Below the pieces are notes generated by a model. It made no database searches, was not told where the DNA came from, and saw only the letters and a program-made list of their open reading frames with translations. A stretch of DNA of 55,089 nucleotides from Lachnospiraceae bacterium (lineage in GTDB: Bacteria; Bacillota; Clostridia; Lachnospirales; Lachnospiraceae). The stretch is from assembly GCA_900752065.1 (NCBI GenBank), contig CAADTT010000084.1, positions 1 through 55,089 on the forward strand, written 5' to 3'. The position numbers and the translations under genes were made by a program. Shown here in pieces: positions 43,171 to 52,086 of the stretch; position 1 is the first letter of the stretch; each line of letters opens with the position of its first letter.

Positions 43171-43200
43171 ATACCCCGTGGTTTCCTGCGGGGTATTTAT
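43171..43200 (+). terminator. Terminator of the DUF362 gene
   Basis: ATACCCCG pairs with CGGGGTAT over 8 bp and is followed by TTAT. It ends only 18 nt before the terD start, leaving no room for a separate promoter between them. Confidence 0.65.
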
Positions 43201-43217
43201 AACAGGAGAAAAGAAAA

Positions 43218-44045
43218 GTGATCGATATCCCAATGAATACGAAGCCGCCCAGGAGACTGGCGGAGGCGGGAGCAGAGGCAAATACGAAGATACAGAAGCC
43301 GCGCATGCTCAGGGAGATTCCTCAGAGCACCGGGTGTAAGACACAGCCTGCGCCGCCACATCCGCCCGTGAACCGTGCGCCACAGGCGCCGCATCCGCCC
43401 GTGAACCGTGCGCCGCAGGCATCGCCGCATCCGCCAGTAAACCGTGCGCCACAGGCGCCGCCGTCGATTCTGGCAGGCGTGAGGCCGGGAGTGGAAATGA
43501 GAAAAGGGCAGAAGGCTTCTCTGATGCAGAAGAATCCGAATCTGGAGAGGATCGCTGTGTGTATGGGCTGGAGGGTGAAAAATCCCATGTGCGACCTGGA
43601 TGCTTCGGCATTTTTGCTGAAAGCGGACAATAGAGTGCCGGGGGAGGACTGGTTTGTATTTTACGGACAGACGGAAAGTCCGGACGGCAGTGTACTCCAC
43701 CGGGGAGGGAACAGTCCGGGGGATGCGGCGGTTCTGGAGATCAATCTGAAAAAGGTGTCTCCACACGTTAAAAAAATCGTGTTTATCATTACCATCAATG
43801 AAGCGCTGCAGAACAGGCTGAATTTCGGGATGGTGTCGGATGCTTATATCCGCGTGGTGGACAGGGCAACGAATGCAGAAATCGTGCGTTATGTACTGGA
43901 CGAATACTACAGCAACGTCACGTCTATGGTGGTGGGAGAGCTTTATGAGAAAAATTCGGAGTGGAAATTCAATGCCGTGGGAAACGGCGTAGCGAGAGAT
44001 CTGGCAGGGCTGTGTGAACTTTACGGCGTACAGGCATCCTATTGA
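43218..44045 (+). CDS. TerD-family protein with proline-rich repeats
   Basis: A 275-residue protein. The N-terminal 95 residues are basic and proline-rich with three copies of HPPVNRAPQA. The C-terminal TerD domain (about 100-275) has 'NPMCDLDASAFLL' (calcium-binding acidic loop), 'DWFVFYGQTESPDGSVLHRGGNSPG' region and 'VSPHVKKIVFIITI'. TerD proteins belong to the tellurite/stress (Ter) systems, probably calcium-binding and membrane-associated. The start codon is GTG with AGGAG 8 nt before it. A divergent AIM24 gene follows after 28 nt. No terB, terC or telA gene is in the window. Confidence 0.88.
   Translation: MIDIPMNTKPPRRLAEAGAEANTKIQKPRMLREIPQSTGCKTQPAPPHPPVNRAPQAPHPPVNRAPQASPHPPVNRAPQAPPSILAGVRPGVEMRKGQKASLMQKNPNLERIAVCMGWRVKNPMCDLDASAFLLKADNRVPGEDWFVFYGQTESPDGSVLHRGGNSPGDAAVLEINLKKVSPHVKKIVFIITINEALQNRLNFGMVSDAYIRVVDRATNAEIVRYVLDEYYSNVTSMVVGELYEKNSEWKFNAVGNGVARDLAGLCELYGVQASY
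43356..43460 (+). repeat. In-gene tandem repeat encoding HPPVNRAPQA
   Basis: Three copies of a 33-36 nt unit (starting near 43356, 43389 and 43425) within the terD-like gene. They translate as a proline-rich spacer. This is coding sequence, not a CRISPR array. Confidence 0.8.
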
Positions 44046-44073
44046 CAGAACAGGAAAAGAAGTGGAGGAACAA

Positions 44074-44829
44074 ATGTTAAGATTAGAAGTAGTGAATGAA
44101 CTGACGCTGAAAGTAACTTCCGATGGGCGCGGGCAGGATATCCTGTTTACGAAGGCGGGGGCCTTTATTGGCGGAGAATGCTACGGGGCGAAAAATTTCA
44201 GATTTGAGAAATGCCTTCTGGGACCGGAGGGAAATCCCATGCAGGCATTGATGGGGCAGCTTGGAAGGAGGTTTACGGGAGAGAATCTTCCTATTATGAA
44301 GGTAACGATGAGCGGACAAAGCGTCACTTACTATGCGAACGATGAACAGCATGTCGTGGTGGTTCCGCTGCGGCATGGAGAGACGCTTTCCGTAGAGTCG
44401 GAAAATCTGCTGGCTTTTACGCCGGACTGTAAATACGGAATCCGTTTTCTGGCGCAGGGCGTTATTTCACAGAAGGGGTGGGCGACTTCCACATTGACAG
44501 GTATGGGACCGGAGGCTTATGCGGCAGTCCTGGCGGAAGGGAATCCTATTGTGCTCAGCAATGAGCAGAGTGGGGGAACCATCGAGGCGGACCCGGATGC
44601 CGTCGTATGCTGGACAGGTGCAGATCCCGGCTTTGAGATGGATATGTCCTGGAAGAATCTGCTGGGGTCCAGAGGGGCGTCCGGGGAGAGCTATATGTTC
44701 CAGTGGACAGGTCACCAGCCGGCAACAGTGCTGATCCAGCCGAAAGAGCGAAAGTCGGGGATCAATCTGGGCATGGACGGAGGAAATGCAGGGCAGCGCG
44801 CATCAAGGCAGACCTGGGGGAGGTTCTGA
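44074..44829 (+). CDS. AIM24-family protein (TerD-linked)
   Basis: A 251-residue beta-rich protein of the AIM24 fold: 'FTKAGAFIGGECYGAKNFRFEKCLLGP' region near 20-50, 'VVVPLRHGETLSVESENLLAFTPD' near 90-115 and 'LSNEQSGGTIEADPDAVVCWTGAD' near 155-180. No signal or membrane segment. Start ATG at 44074 has GTGGAGGAACAA before it; an earlier ATG at 44014 lies in terD and would add an unrelated tail. Pairing with TerD suggests a shared stress-response role, by inference. It differs clearly from the other AIM24 at 19579-20259. Confidence 0.82.
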   Translation: MLRLEVVNELTLKVTSDGRGQDILFTKAGAFIGGECYGAKNFRFEKCLLGPEGNPMQALMGQLGRRFTGENLPIMKVTMSGQSVTYYANDEQHVVVVPLRHGETLSVESENLLAFTPDCKYGIRFLAQGVISQKGWATSTLTGMGPEAYAAVLAEGNPIVLSNEQSGGTIEADPDAVVCWTGADPGFEMDMSWKNLLGSRGASGESYMFQWTGHQPATVLIQPKERKSGINLGMDGGNAGQRASRQTWGRF

Positions 44830-44862
44830 TGGAAATCTGGTGTGCACCTTTTACAAAAAATA

Positions 44863-44891
44863 TTGACGTGATTGAGGAAAATTGTTATAGT
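44863..44891 (+). promoter_or_regulatory. Promoter of the GH84 gene
   Basis: TTGACG (44863-44868) and TATAGT (44886-44891) are 17 bp apart. The leader is about 200 nt. It contains a 7-bp stem GTCATGC/GCATGAC (44923-44929 with 44951-44957) whose loop holds the self-complementary ATGCTTGCAT. Confidence 0.65.
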
Positions 44892-45100
44892 TTATATATT
44901 ATGATGATGCCGGGGTCAAAATGTCATGCGTTTTATGCTTGCATGAAAAAGCATGACCTTGGGACGCGTAAAACATGAGAAAGCAGCCGTTGTTCGAAGA
45001 AAAATGAGCGGATTTTGAATGTTTTCAGAATTTTTGAAGCGCGAATCCCAGAAAATCCGAAGGCATCAAAGGGCAAAAGGTATTAAAAAGGAGGAAGGAC

Positions 45101-48100
45101 ATGAGAAGAGGTAAAAGTGGAAAAAGGATTGGCTTTCATATCCTGAGCGTACTGGTTCTGGTACTGGCTTTCTGCCTGCCGGTATCAGCCGGAGTGCAGG
45201 AAGGTGACGGGGAATACGAGATCTATCCGACACCCCAGAGTGTTGAGTACGGGACAGGAACGGTCACACTGACGAAGAAAGTCAACGTGACAACCGGTGA
45301 TGCGATCGATTCTTATACAAAGGAGAGAATCGATGCTACGCTGGAGGTGCTGGGGCTGGAGAAAAATGCTTCAGCGGTTACAGGAAATACGAATCTGATC
45401 GTAGGTGTGTATAATTCAAAGGATGCGGCAGATACATGGGGAGCATCTCATGGGGTAGATGCATCCATCTATGAGAAGTACGATGCCTATACGCTGTGGA
45501 TCCAGGATGGAACCATTGTCATCCTGGGAAAGAATACGGATGCGGCATACTACGGCGTGACAACGCTGAAGCGTATTTTTGAGCAGCTTGAGGGAAAGAC
45601 AGTTAAGGCGCTGACGGTGAAGGATTATGCGGAGGTAGAGTTCCGTGGATTTATCGAGGGATATTATGGGAATCCGTGGTCGCATGAGGATCGTATAGAT
45701 CTGATGAAGTTCGGCGGCGAGATTAAGATGAACCAGTATATCTATGCGCCGAAGGATGATCCTCTGCACAATGCGAGATGGCGTGATCTGTATGATGAAG
45801 AAGGGCTGAAGAAGGTTTCTGAACTGGCGCAGGCTGGAAATGAAAGTAAATGTTTCTATGTATATGCTCTGCATCCGTTTATGAATAATGCGATCAACCT
45901 GTCAGATTCTACATATGACTCAGAGGTGGCAGTTCTCAAGGCTAAATTCCAACAGGTCATAGAGGCGGGAGTCAGACAGATCGCAATTCTGGAGGATGAT
46001 GCGGCCGGTGAAACGGCTGAACGGGTTGCAAGACTTTTAAATGACATGAATGCATGGCTGCATGAACTGAAAGTGGAATATCCGGATCTGAAGACAGATA
46101 TTCTTTACTGCCCGACCTGCTATATGGCAACGACTAATTCAAAGTTAAATACAATCAACAAAAATGTTACGAAGGAAATCCATTTTGTAATGACCGGAGG
46201 AAAGATCTGGGGAGAAGTCAGCAATAATTTTGCAGATGGCTTTTATAACGGGCTGGCAAGCGACGGCACGGGACGCTATCCTTATATGTGGGTAAACTGG
46301 CCGTGTAATGATAACACAAAGACAAGCCAGATCATGGGCGGACACAATTACATCCTGCATACCGGTGTAGATGGAAGCAAATACGAGGGAGTCATCCTGA
46401 ATCCGATTCAGGAGTCGGAGTCTTCCAAGGTAGCGATTTTTACGGCGGCTGATTTCTGCTGGCAGACATGGGATTCAGAGAGCGAAGGAGATCAGGCATG
46501 GGAAGATGCATTTAAATATATTGATCATATGACAGCGATCGAATCTAAGGAATCACAGGCGCTGAAAGAAGCTGCAAAGCATATGATTACCCAGGGACCG
46601 AATCAGACAACAGCCGGAAAACAGACACAGTTTGATGAGTCTGTGGAACTTGCTCCAAAGATTACAGCATTTACGCAGAAGATGAATGCGGGAACTCTGA
46701 CAGCAGAAGATACTGCTGAGATGGGAGCAGAACTTCAGAAGATAGCGGATGCGGCAAAATATTATATGGAAAGCGGTACAAACCGGCGCATGGCGTCACA
46801 GATGGTGCCTTTCCTGAGCTGTCTGCATGATGTGACACAGGCAGGCGCTTATCTGATGGATTCCATCAGTGAAATGGTTTCTGATGGCAAGGGCGATCTC
46901 TGGGGAAGTTATGCAGAGGCGCAGGCTCTCTATGAGAGATCCCAGACTTACGGATTCGCTTATTATGGGCAGGGAACGATTTATGCGGAAGCCGGAAGAA
47001 AATATATTACACCGTTTGTTGCAAATATTTTGAAATATGTTGCGGAAGAGGTAAAAGAGGTTGTAAATCCGGAGGTTGTTCCGTCATCGAAGTATACAGG
47101 AACCTATTCCCGTACATCTGCCTGGACAGTCTATGAAGGCGAAGAGGAAAACATGACAGATGGGGACGATTCTACATCCGTATGGTATCGTACAGTAAGC
47201 GATGCTTCGCCTGCTGGCGATTATATACAGCTTGACCTGGGAGCGGAGAAGCAGGTGGGGCGTGTGCGTGTGCTGGTTGGACAGTCTGGAAACGCAGATA
47301 AGTGGGTGAAATACCACTTGAAATATTCTGTAGACGGACAGACATGGACAGATAAGGAGTCCTTTACAGGCGTTGCTTCTGGTATGGATACGTATGAGGT
47401 AGATCTGAATGGCGCTTCCGCACGCTATCTGAGAGTGGAAAATGATCAGGCTGTATCCAAATGGGTAAAATTCTCTGAGTTTTCCGCATATTCACCTGCT
47501 GAGGGTGTGCCGGAAGGGAAAATGGATTACACAAATATAGCGGATGCAGATTGGGATGTGGAGTATGGAGAAGCCTCATCCAGAGTGGTTCCGAAAACAG
47601 GCGCTGTTTTGCAGCCGGGTGAATATATCGGTTTGAAGCTCAGCAGAATCCGCGCAGTGAATGGAATTACAGTGACAGGAGCCGGAACGGAAAAACTTAC
47701 CCTGGAAAAATCAATAAATCAGTCAGAATGGATGACAAAGGATGAAGCGGGCGCTGCACGCTATATCCGTCTGATGAATAAGACAGATGCGGCGGTTAAT
47801 TTCGATCTGGAATCCTTTGTTGTCACATCGGATGAAATTGCCCCGATGGATCTGCTGGATACGACCATTGGCGGTGAGAACAGTTCAGAAGATGCCAGAA
47901 AGCTGAAAACGACCAGGTACTGGATGGATGGAGATTTATCTACAAAGGCGAAGTACTGTTCCTTCCCGGCGAAAGATGGATATGTTACTTATGATCTGGG
48001 GCAGGAAATTACACTTCGTTCTGTAAAAATCTATGTACTGGATACAGCGATTGACTATCCGCGTGATGCGATCCTTCAGGCATCCATGGATAACCAGAAC

Positions 48101-49711
48101 TGGACAGATCTGATCACAATAGGAGATGGCGTGGAGAACACGGGTGATAAAGATACAAAACCAGTGGAGAATGATTGCGGTTATAAGCATGATACGGTAG
48201 ATGTGGCATATGCTTATGTTGAAAATCCGGATATCGACAATTTAAAGGCGAGATACCTCCGTCTGTATTTTACAGCGCCATACAATTTACGCTGGGTGGA
48301 ACTGAATGAAATTCAGATCAATGGAGGAGAATATATCCCCACGATCAACGATCCTACTTTTGAGACGAATGTTGCTTTACAGCAGGGATATGAGCCGCAG
48401 AATCTGAACGACGGCGATCTGACAACTGCATTCCGGCCGGTTATGGCAGATGGACAGAAAGGTTCTCTGATCTACAATTTATCAGATGAGAAAGCGATCG
48501 GCAGGATCAATATCCTGCAAAGCGGTAGTACGATAAGCAATGCAACTGTGTCTGTACGTACAGATGCAGATACCTGGGTATCCCTGGGTGTTCTGGATAG
48601 AAGCTTCTCTGCTTTCTATACGAAGGATCTGGAGCATGTCTACGCTGTCAAGCTGGAGTGGGAGAATGTAACACCGATTCTTTATGAGATTATTACTCTG
48701 GAGAATCCGGGAGACGTTTTAGAGAAAAACCGCGCAGATGCAGAGAAAGATATGAAAGCAGCAGAGGCTGAAGTTACAGCGGCGGAAAGTGCGGTCAATG
48801 AGATTAAAGAGCGGGTAGCGACAGCCGTTTCTAAGGTGAATGCTGCAGCGAATGAGGAAGAGAAGCTTAAAGCGGAAGTTGAACTGCAGAAATTATATGC
48901 AGAGCAATCCAAAGCAGAAGCAATCGTAGCTGGGAAAAAGGTAGTGGCAGCAAAGGCATCGGCTGCATATGCGAGAGTAGAAGCCAGAAATCTGAGAATA
49001 CAGGCTGCGGATGCGGATACGGAAGACGAGAAAGCACGTCTGGAAGCTGAGGCTGATAAAAAGGAAGAGACTGCATCCATAGAGATGACAGAAGCTGAGA
49101 AGCAGCAGGGAATCGCAGACGATAAGGAAAAAGAACAGGCTTCTTATGAGCAGGCAGCAGCAGATAAGCAGGCAGAGCTGGAGAAGCTTCAGACACAGTC
49201 GAAGCCACAGCCAACCCCAACGCAGCCGACCCCAACGCAGCCGACTCCAACACAGCCGACTCCAACGCAGCCAACTCCACAGCCAACCATCACAAGCTTC
49301 AATTACAAGAATGTGACGTATAAGGTTCTGGATTCAGCAAAGAAGACAGTTGCAGCCGTCGGCGTGACAACAAAGAAGGTAAAATCTGTGACGGTCTACA
49401 AGACGGTCAAGAAGGACGGTACGACCTGGAAGGTTGTAGAGATCGGCGCAAAGGCGTTTAAGGGATGCAAGAAGCTGACAAAGGTGACAATCGGCGCCAA
49501 TGTGACAAAGATTGGAAACCAGGCATTTGCAAATTGTACGAATCTGAAGAATGTGAATCTGAAGAAAGCTGCAAAGATCACATCCTTTGGCAAGAAGTCA
49601 TTCTCAAAGATCAATGCAAAAGCAAAGATTACGGTTCCGGCAAAGAAGCGCACAAAATATAAAAAGCTTCTGAAAAAAGCAGGCGTTCCGAAAAAGGCAG
49701 TAATTAAATAA
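45101..49711 (+). CDS. Secreted GH84 beta-N-acetylglucosaminidase, multidomain
   Basis: A 1536-residue extracellular enzyme that removes GlcNAc from host glycans or hyaluronan-type polymers by substrate-assisted catalysis. Signal peptide about 1-31. N-terminal GH84N domain about 35-175. The catalytic barrel begins 'EFRGFIEGYYGNPWSHEDR' (about 180) with the catalytic pair D299-D300 in 'ILEDDAAG'. A helical domain follows, then three discoidin/F5-8C-like carbohydrate-binding domains (about 660-805, 930-1080 and 1085-1195), an Ala/Glu/Lys coiled coil (about 1200-1365), a QPTPT linker (about 1369-1396) and the lysine-rich LRR_5 module also found on the GH63 protein. No LPXTG. GGAGG lies before the ATG. 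Confidence 0.93.
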   Translation: MRRGKSGKRIGFHILSVLVLVLAFCLPVSAGVQEGDGEYEIYPTPQSVEYGTGTVTLTKKVNVTTGDAIDSYTKERIDATLEVLGLEKNASAVTGNTNLIVGVYNSKDAADTWGASHGVDASIYEKYDAYTLWIQDGTIVILGKNTDAAYYGVTTLKRIFEQLEGKTVKALTVKDYAEVEFRGFIEGYYGNPWSHEDRIDLMKFGGEIKMNQYIYAPKDDPLHNARWRDLYDEEGLKKVSELAQAGNESKCFYVYALHPFMNNAINLSDSTYDSEVAVLKAKFQQVIEAGVRQIAILEDDAAGETAERVARLLNDMNAWLHELKVEYPDLKTDILYCPTCYMATTNSKLNTINKNVTKEIHFVMTGGKIWGEVSNNFADGFYNGLASDGTGRYPYMWVNWPCNDNTKTSQIMGGHNYILHTGVDGSKYEGVILNPIQESESSKVAIFTAADFCWQTWDSESEGDQAWEDAFKYIDHMTAIESKESQALKEAAKHMITQGPNQTTAGKQTQFDESVELAPKITAFTQKMNAGTLTAEDTAEMGAELQKIADAAKYYMESGTNRRMASQMVPFLSCLHDVTQAGAYLMDSISEMVSDGKGDLWGSYAEAQALYERSQTYGFAYYGQGTIYAEAGRKYITPFVANILKYVAEEVKEVVNPEVVPSSKYTGTYSRTSAWTVYEGEEENMTDGDDSTSVWYRTVSDASPAGDYIQLDLGAEKQVGRVRVLVGQSGNADKWVKYHLKYSVDGQTWTDKESFTGVASGMDTYEVDLNGASARYLRVENDQAVSKWVKFSEFSAYSPAEGVPEGKMDYTNIADADWDVEYGEASSRVVPKTGAVLQPGEYIGLKLSRIRAVNGITVTGAGTEKLTLEKSINQSEWMTKDEAGAARYIRLMNKTDAAVNFDLESFVVTSDEIAPMDLLDTTIGGENSSEDARKLKTTRYWMDGDLSTKAKYCSFPAKDGYVTYDLGQEITLRSVKIYVLDTAIDYPRDAILQASMDNQNWTDLITIGDGVENTGDKDTKPVENDCGYKHDTVDVAYAYVENPDIDNLKARYLRLYFTAPYNLRWVELNEIQINGGEYIPTINDPTFETNVALQQGYEPQNLNDGDLTTAFRPVMADGQKGSLIYNLSDEKAIGRINILQSGSTISNATVSVRTDADTWVSLGVLDRSFSAFYTKDLEHVYAVKLEWENVTPILYEIITLENPGDVLEKNRADAEKDMKAAEAEVTAAESAVNEIKERVATAVSKVNAAANEEEKLKAEVELQKLYAEQSKAEAIVAGKKVVAAKASAAYARVEARNLRIQAADADTEDEKARLEAEADKKEETASIEMTEAEKQQGIADDKEKEQASYEQAAADKQAELEKLQTQSKPQPTPTQPTPTQPTPTQPTPTQPTPQPTITSFNYKNVTYKVLDSAKKTVAAVGVTTKKVKSVTVYKTVKKDGTTWKVVEIGAKAFKGCKKLTKVTIGANVTKIGNQAFANCTNLKNVNLKKAAKITSFGKKSFSKINAKAKITVPAKKRTKYKKLLKKAGVPKKAVIK
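49208..49287 (+). repeat. In-gene 15-nt tandem repeat (Gln-Pro-Thr-Pro-Thr)
   Basis: About five copies of a 15-nt unit such as CAGCCGACCCCAACG encode a Q-P-T-P-T linker between the coiled coil and the LRR module of the GH84 protein. Copy number is likely to vary between strains. Confidence 0.8.
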
Positions 49712-49720
49712 AATGTTTAC

Positions 49721-49747
49721 CGGCGGGGGAGTTCTCCCGCCGTTTTA
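49721..49747 (+). terminator. Terminator of the GH84 gene
   Basis: CGGCGGG pairs with CCCGCCG and is followed by TTTTA, 10 nt after the stop. Confidence 0.8.
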
Positions 49748-49851
49748 CTGTGCCATAGCAGACAGAAAAGCTGCCAGCCATAGGAAAAAGGCTTTCTTTT
49801 CGCCGGGTTTCTGTTTATAATAGCAGAAAAGACTACCGTTTGGGCATTCAG

Positions 49852-50400
49852 CTATCGAATGGAAAGCGGGCTGCTGGATATTAGAAACTGGGAGGGCAGA
49901 TAGAAAAACCAGAAGAGGCGGGCGGAAAAAGAATACCAGACGGAAGGCGGAAGCGCCAGGTATTCCGGCAGATTAGCGATGCCTACATGAACATCACAGA
50001 GGAACATCAGCGTGAGGGCGAGGAGAAGCCGGAAATTTTTGCGGATTCGGGCAAGATGGATGTTTGTACACAGAAGTCCGAGATAGCAGGCGGCAGGTAC
50101 AAGGATCACATCGGAAAGGTAAGCCAGAGGAAGCAGAAACAGAAAAATAAAAAGGCAGCTTTTCAGGAGGGATGGCCATGTCCCGCCCAGAAAGATGCGG
50201 TAGCAGAGCTGCACCAGACAGAAGAGCAGAACGCCAGTGTGGACAGAGTCTGTGAAGATCAGAAAATAGTCTGCACAGACGGTAAAGAAAAGAGCGCAGG
50301 GAAGCAGGCGCATCTGCGGTATGTGCAGGAACGGAAAATGGCGGATCGTGCAGAGCAGGAAACAGAAGAAAATAAAAATGTAGCAGGCAGGAAAATACAT
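49852..50400 (-). CDS. Polytopic membrane protein, unknown
   Basis: A 182-residue hydrophobic protein with about five membrane segments, rich in Phe, Leu and Cys ('YIFIFFCFLLCT', 'LLFCLVQLCYRIFLGG', 'LFIFLFLLPLAYLSDVILVPA'). The start at 50400 has GAGGTGATT directly before the ATG. The open frame extends upstream to 50982 on this strand, but that part is antisense to the BspA-like gene and is rejected. It is divergent from that gene. No family was recognised; position between two surface-protein genes gives no firm clue. Confidence 0.6.
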   Translation of the reverse strand: MYFPACYIFIFFCFLLCTIRHFPFLHIPQMRLLPCALFFTVCADYFLIFTDSVHTGVLLFCLVQLCYRIFLGGTWPSLLKSCLFIFLFLLPLAYLSDVILVPAACYLGLLCTNIHLARIRKNFRLLLALTLMFLCDVHVGIANLPEYLALPPSVWYSFSARLFWFFYLPSQFLISSSPLSIR

Positions 50401-50524
50401 AATCACCTCAGAGACTGTTTTTGGTATAGTATGGCCATGTGCGGACAGATTATCAGAGGAAGGTTTTGACAGACGGATAAACATCTGTCTTTTGGAAGGA
50501 AAGCAGAGATTCAGGGAGGAGAAT

Positions 50525-52084
50525 ATGAAACACAAGAGCAGGGAGAGGATAGAAAAAGTGATGATGTTATCCGCAGTGGCCGTTATGGGATTTGCTGTGT
50601 ATGCTTCTTCTATGACAGGAGAATGGAAGACGGAAAATCCGGTGTTCCATGAGGTGTATGGAGAAGTGGAAACGGAGCCGGAGGAAACGGAGGCAGAGTC
50701 CGGGAAAGGTAGTTCAGAAGAGTCCGGAAAGAAAGCGGCAGGGCAGGAAACGGACAGCATATCTGGTGCGATGCCGGACGATACAGGAGAGACATCGCTA
50801 TGCGGGGAAGAAAGTGAAACAATTCCCGCTGGCAGCGGGAACATTACATTTGAGACAGATTCCATAAGAAGCAGGGATGAGTCTGCTTTTACAGAAGTCA
50901 GAGTGTCGGGAAAACGTGAGTCATCTGGAGCGGATGCAGAAAACCGGCGGGAGATTATGACGGGAGAGATGGATTTTGCCAAAAAAGCGGAGCAGGAAGT
51001 GAGAAGCGGGACGGAACATATGATCAGCCTGTGGGAAGAGCAGGAGAAAAAGACACTTGTCGGTCTTTTTTATATGGGTGGCATGGAGAAGCTGTACTGT
51101 GTAGGAGCTTCTGATCTGCGGCCCGAGGAATGCATGGTGGATGCCTGTTATAGTGACGGGAGCAGGCGGAGGCTCTCTCCGCTGATGATGCTGGCAGAAG
51201 GCTTTTCGACTGAACAGGCCGGAAGTTTTCAGGGTAAGATCAGTTTTGAAGGAAAATCCGTCAGAGTGCCCTATGAGGTGGCGGACTTTCAGGTTGTACT
51301 TCATCCGAATGGCGGAGCCTGTGCCGATGGAAAGGAAGCAGTCTGTCATCTGTATAATTATACGATGGAACGGGCGGCAGTTCCAGAGAGAACAGGTTAT
51401 GTTTTTGATGGATGGTATCTGGAAGAGGAGCTGCTTACGGCAGCCCGATTTCCATTCCGGGCATCGGAACAGGTAACGCATCTGTATGCCGGGTGGAAAA
51501 AACAGGAAACAAGCTATGTATCGGAGAATGGAATCCTGCGTCTGCCGGAGAACTGCACAGCCATTGGAAAAGGTGAATTTGTCCATACAGAAGGAAATGT
51601 AGAAGAGCTTTATGTGGGAGCCGGGATATTGGAAATCGAACCGGGTGCATTTCTTGGATTGAAGGATTTAAACTACATCGATGTTGACTGGAAGAATCCT
51701 GTCTATACGACGGTTAATTGCAGCCTTTACACGAAGGACGGAAAATGCCTGATCGCTTCGCCGAATGCATTGACCGGACTTTGCCGGGTGCATGTGGGGA
51801 CAGAGACTCTGGGAACATATGCCTTTTATGAAAGCGGGATATCGACGCTGATCTTGCCGGAGAATCTGAAAGAAATCGAGAGCTTTGCTTTCGGAAGAAG
51901 CCTGAAGATTCTGAGATTTCAGGGGATCACACCTCCGGGATCCCTGAGCCGGGAGGCATTTGCAGGGATTTCGGAGGAGCTGATCATCGAAGTACCGGAG
52001 GATGTTCTGGAAGCTTATCGGGAGTCCCTGGGAAATATTTCTCCGGCGCTGGCAGAGAAGGTGAAAGGATTTCACAAAGAGTAG
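50525..52084 (+). CDS. BspA-like surface protein with InlB-type B-repeat and LRR_5
   Basis: A 519-residue exported protein. A single N-terminal hydrophobic segment (about 9-30, 'VMMLSAVAVMGFAVYASSMTG') is a signal or anchor. A Glu/Ser-rich acidic region follows (about 45-150). A Listeria-Bacteroides repeat ends 'GYVFDGWYLEEELLTAARFPF...LYAGW' (about 255-330). A leucine-rich LRR_5 block follows (about 335-500) with 'LPENCTAIGKGEF', 'LEIEPGAFLGLKDL' and 'LPENLKEIESFAFGRSL'. Such proteins mediate adhesion. GGGAGGAGAAT lies before ATG 50525; an ATG at 50492 has no good site. It ends 2 nt from the convergent lipoprotein gene. Confidence 0.82.
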   Translation: MKHKSRERIEKVMMLSAVAVMGFAVYASSMTGEWKTENPVFHEVYGEVETEPEETEAESGKGSSEESGKKAAGQETDSISGAMPDDTGETSLCGEESETIPAGSGNITFETDSIRSRDESAFTEVRVSGKRESSGADAENRREIMTGEMDFAKKAEQEVRSGTEHMISLWEEQEKKTLVGLFYMGGMEKLYCVGASDLRPEECMVDACYSDGSRRRLSPLMMLAEGFSTEQAGSFQGKISFEGKSVRVPYEVADFQVVLHPNGGACADGKEAVCHLYNYTMERAAVPERTGYVFDGWYLEEELLTAARFPFRASEQVTHLYAGWKKQETSYVSENGILRLPENCTAIGKGEFVHTEGNVEELYVGAGILEIEPGAFLGLKDLNYIDVDWKNPVYTTVNCSLYTKDGKCLIASPNALTGLCRVHVGTETLGTYAFYESGISTLILPENLKEIESFAFGRSLKILRFQGITPPGSLSREAFAGISEELIIEVPEDVLEAYRESLGNISPALAEKVKGFHKE

Positions 52085-52086
52085 TA

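Noticed and set aside
43356..43460. Short tandem repeats that might suggest a CRISPR array
   Set aside because: They are contiguous, in frame, encode a proline-rich spacer and have no unique spacers; no cas gene is in the window.
50401..50982. N-terminal extension of the minus-strand membrane protein frame
   Set aside because: This part is Ser/Pro-rich antisense of the BspA-like gene; a good ribosome site supports the start at 50400.
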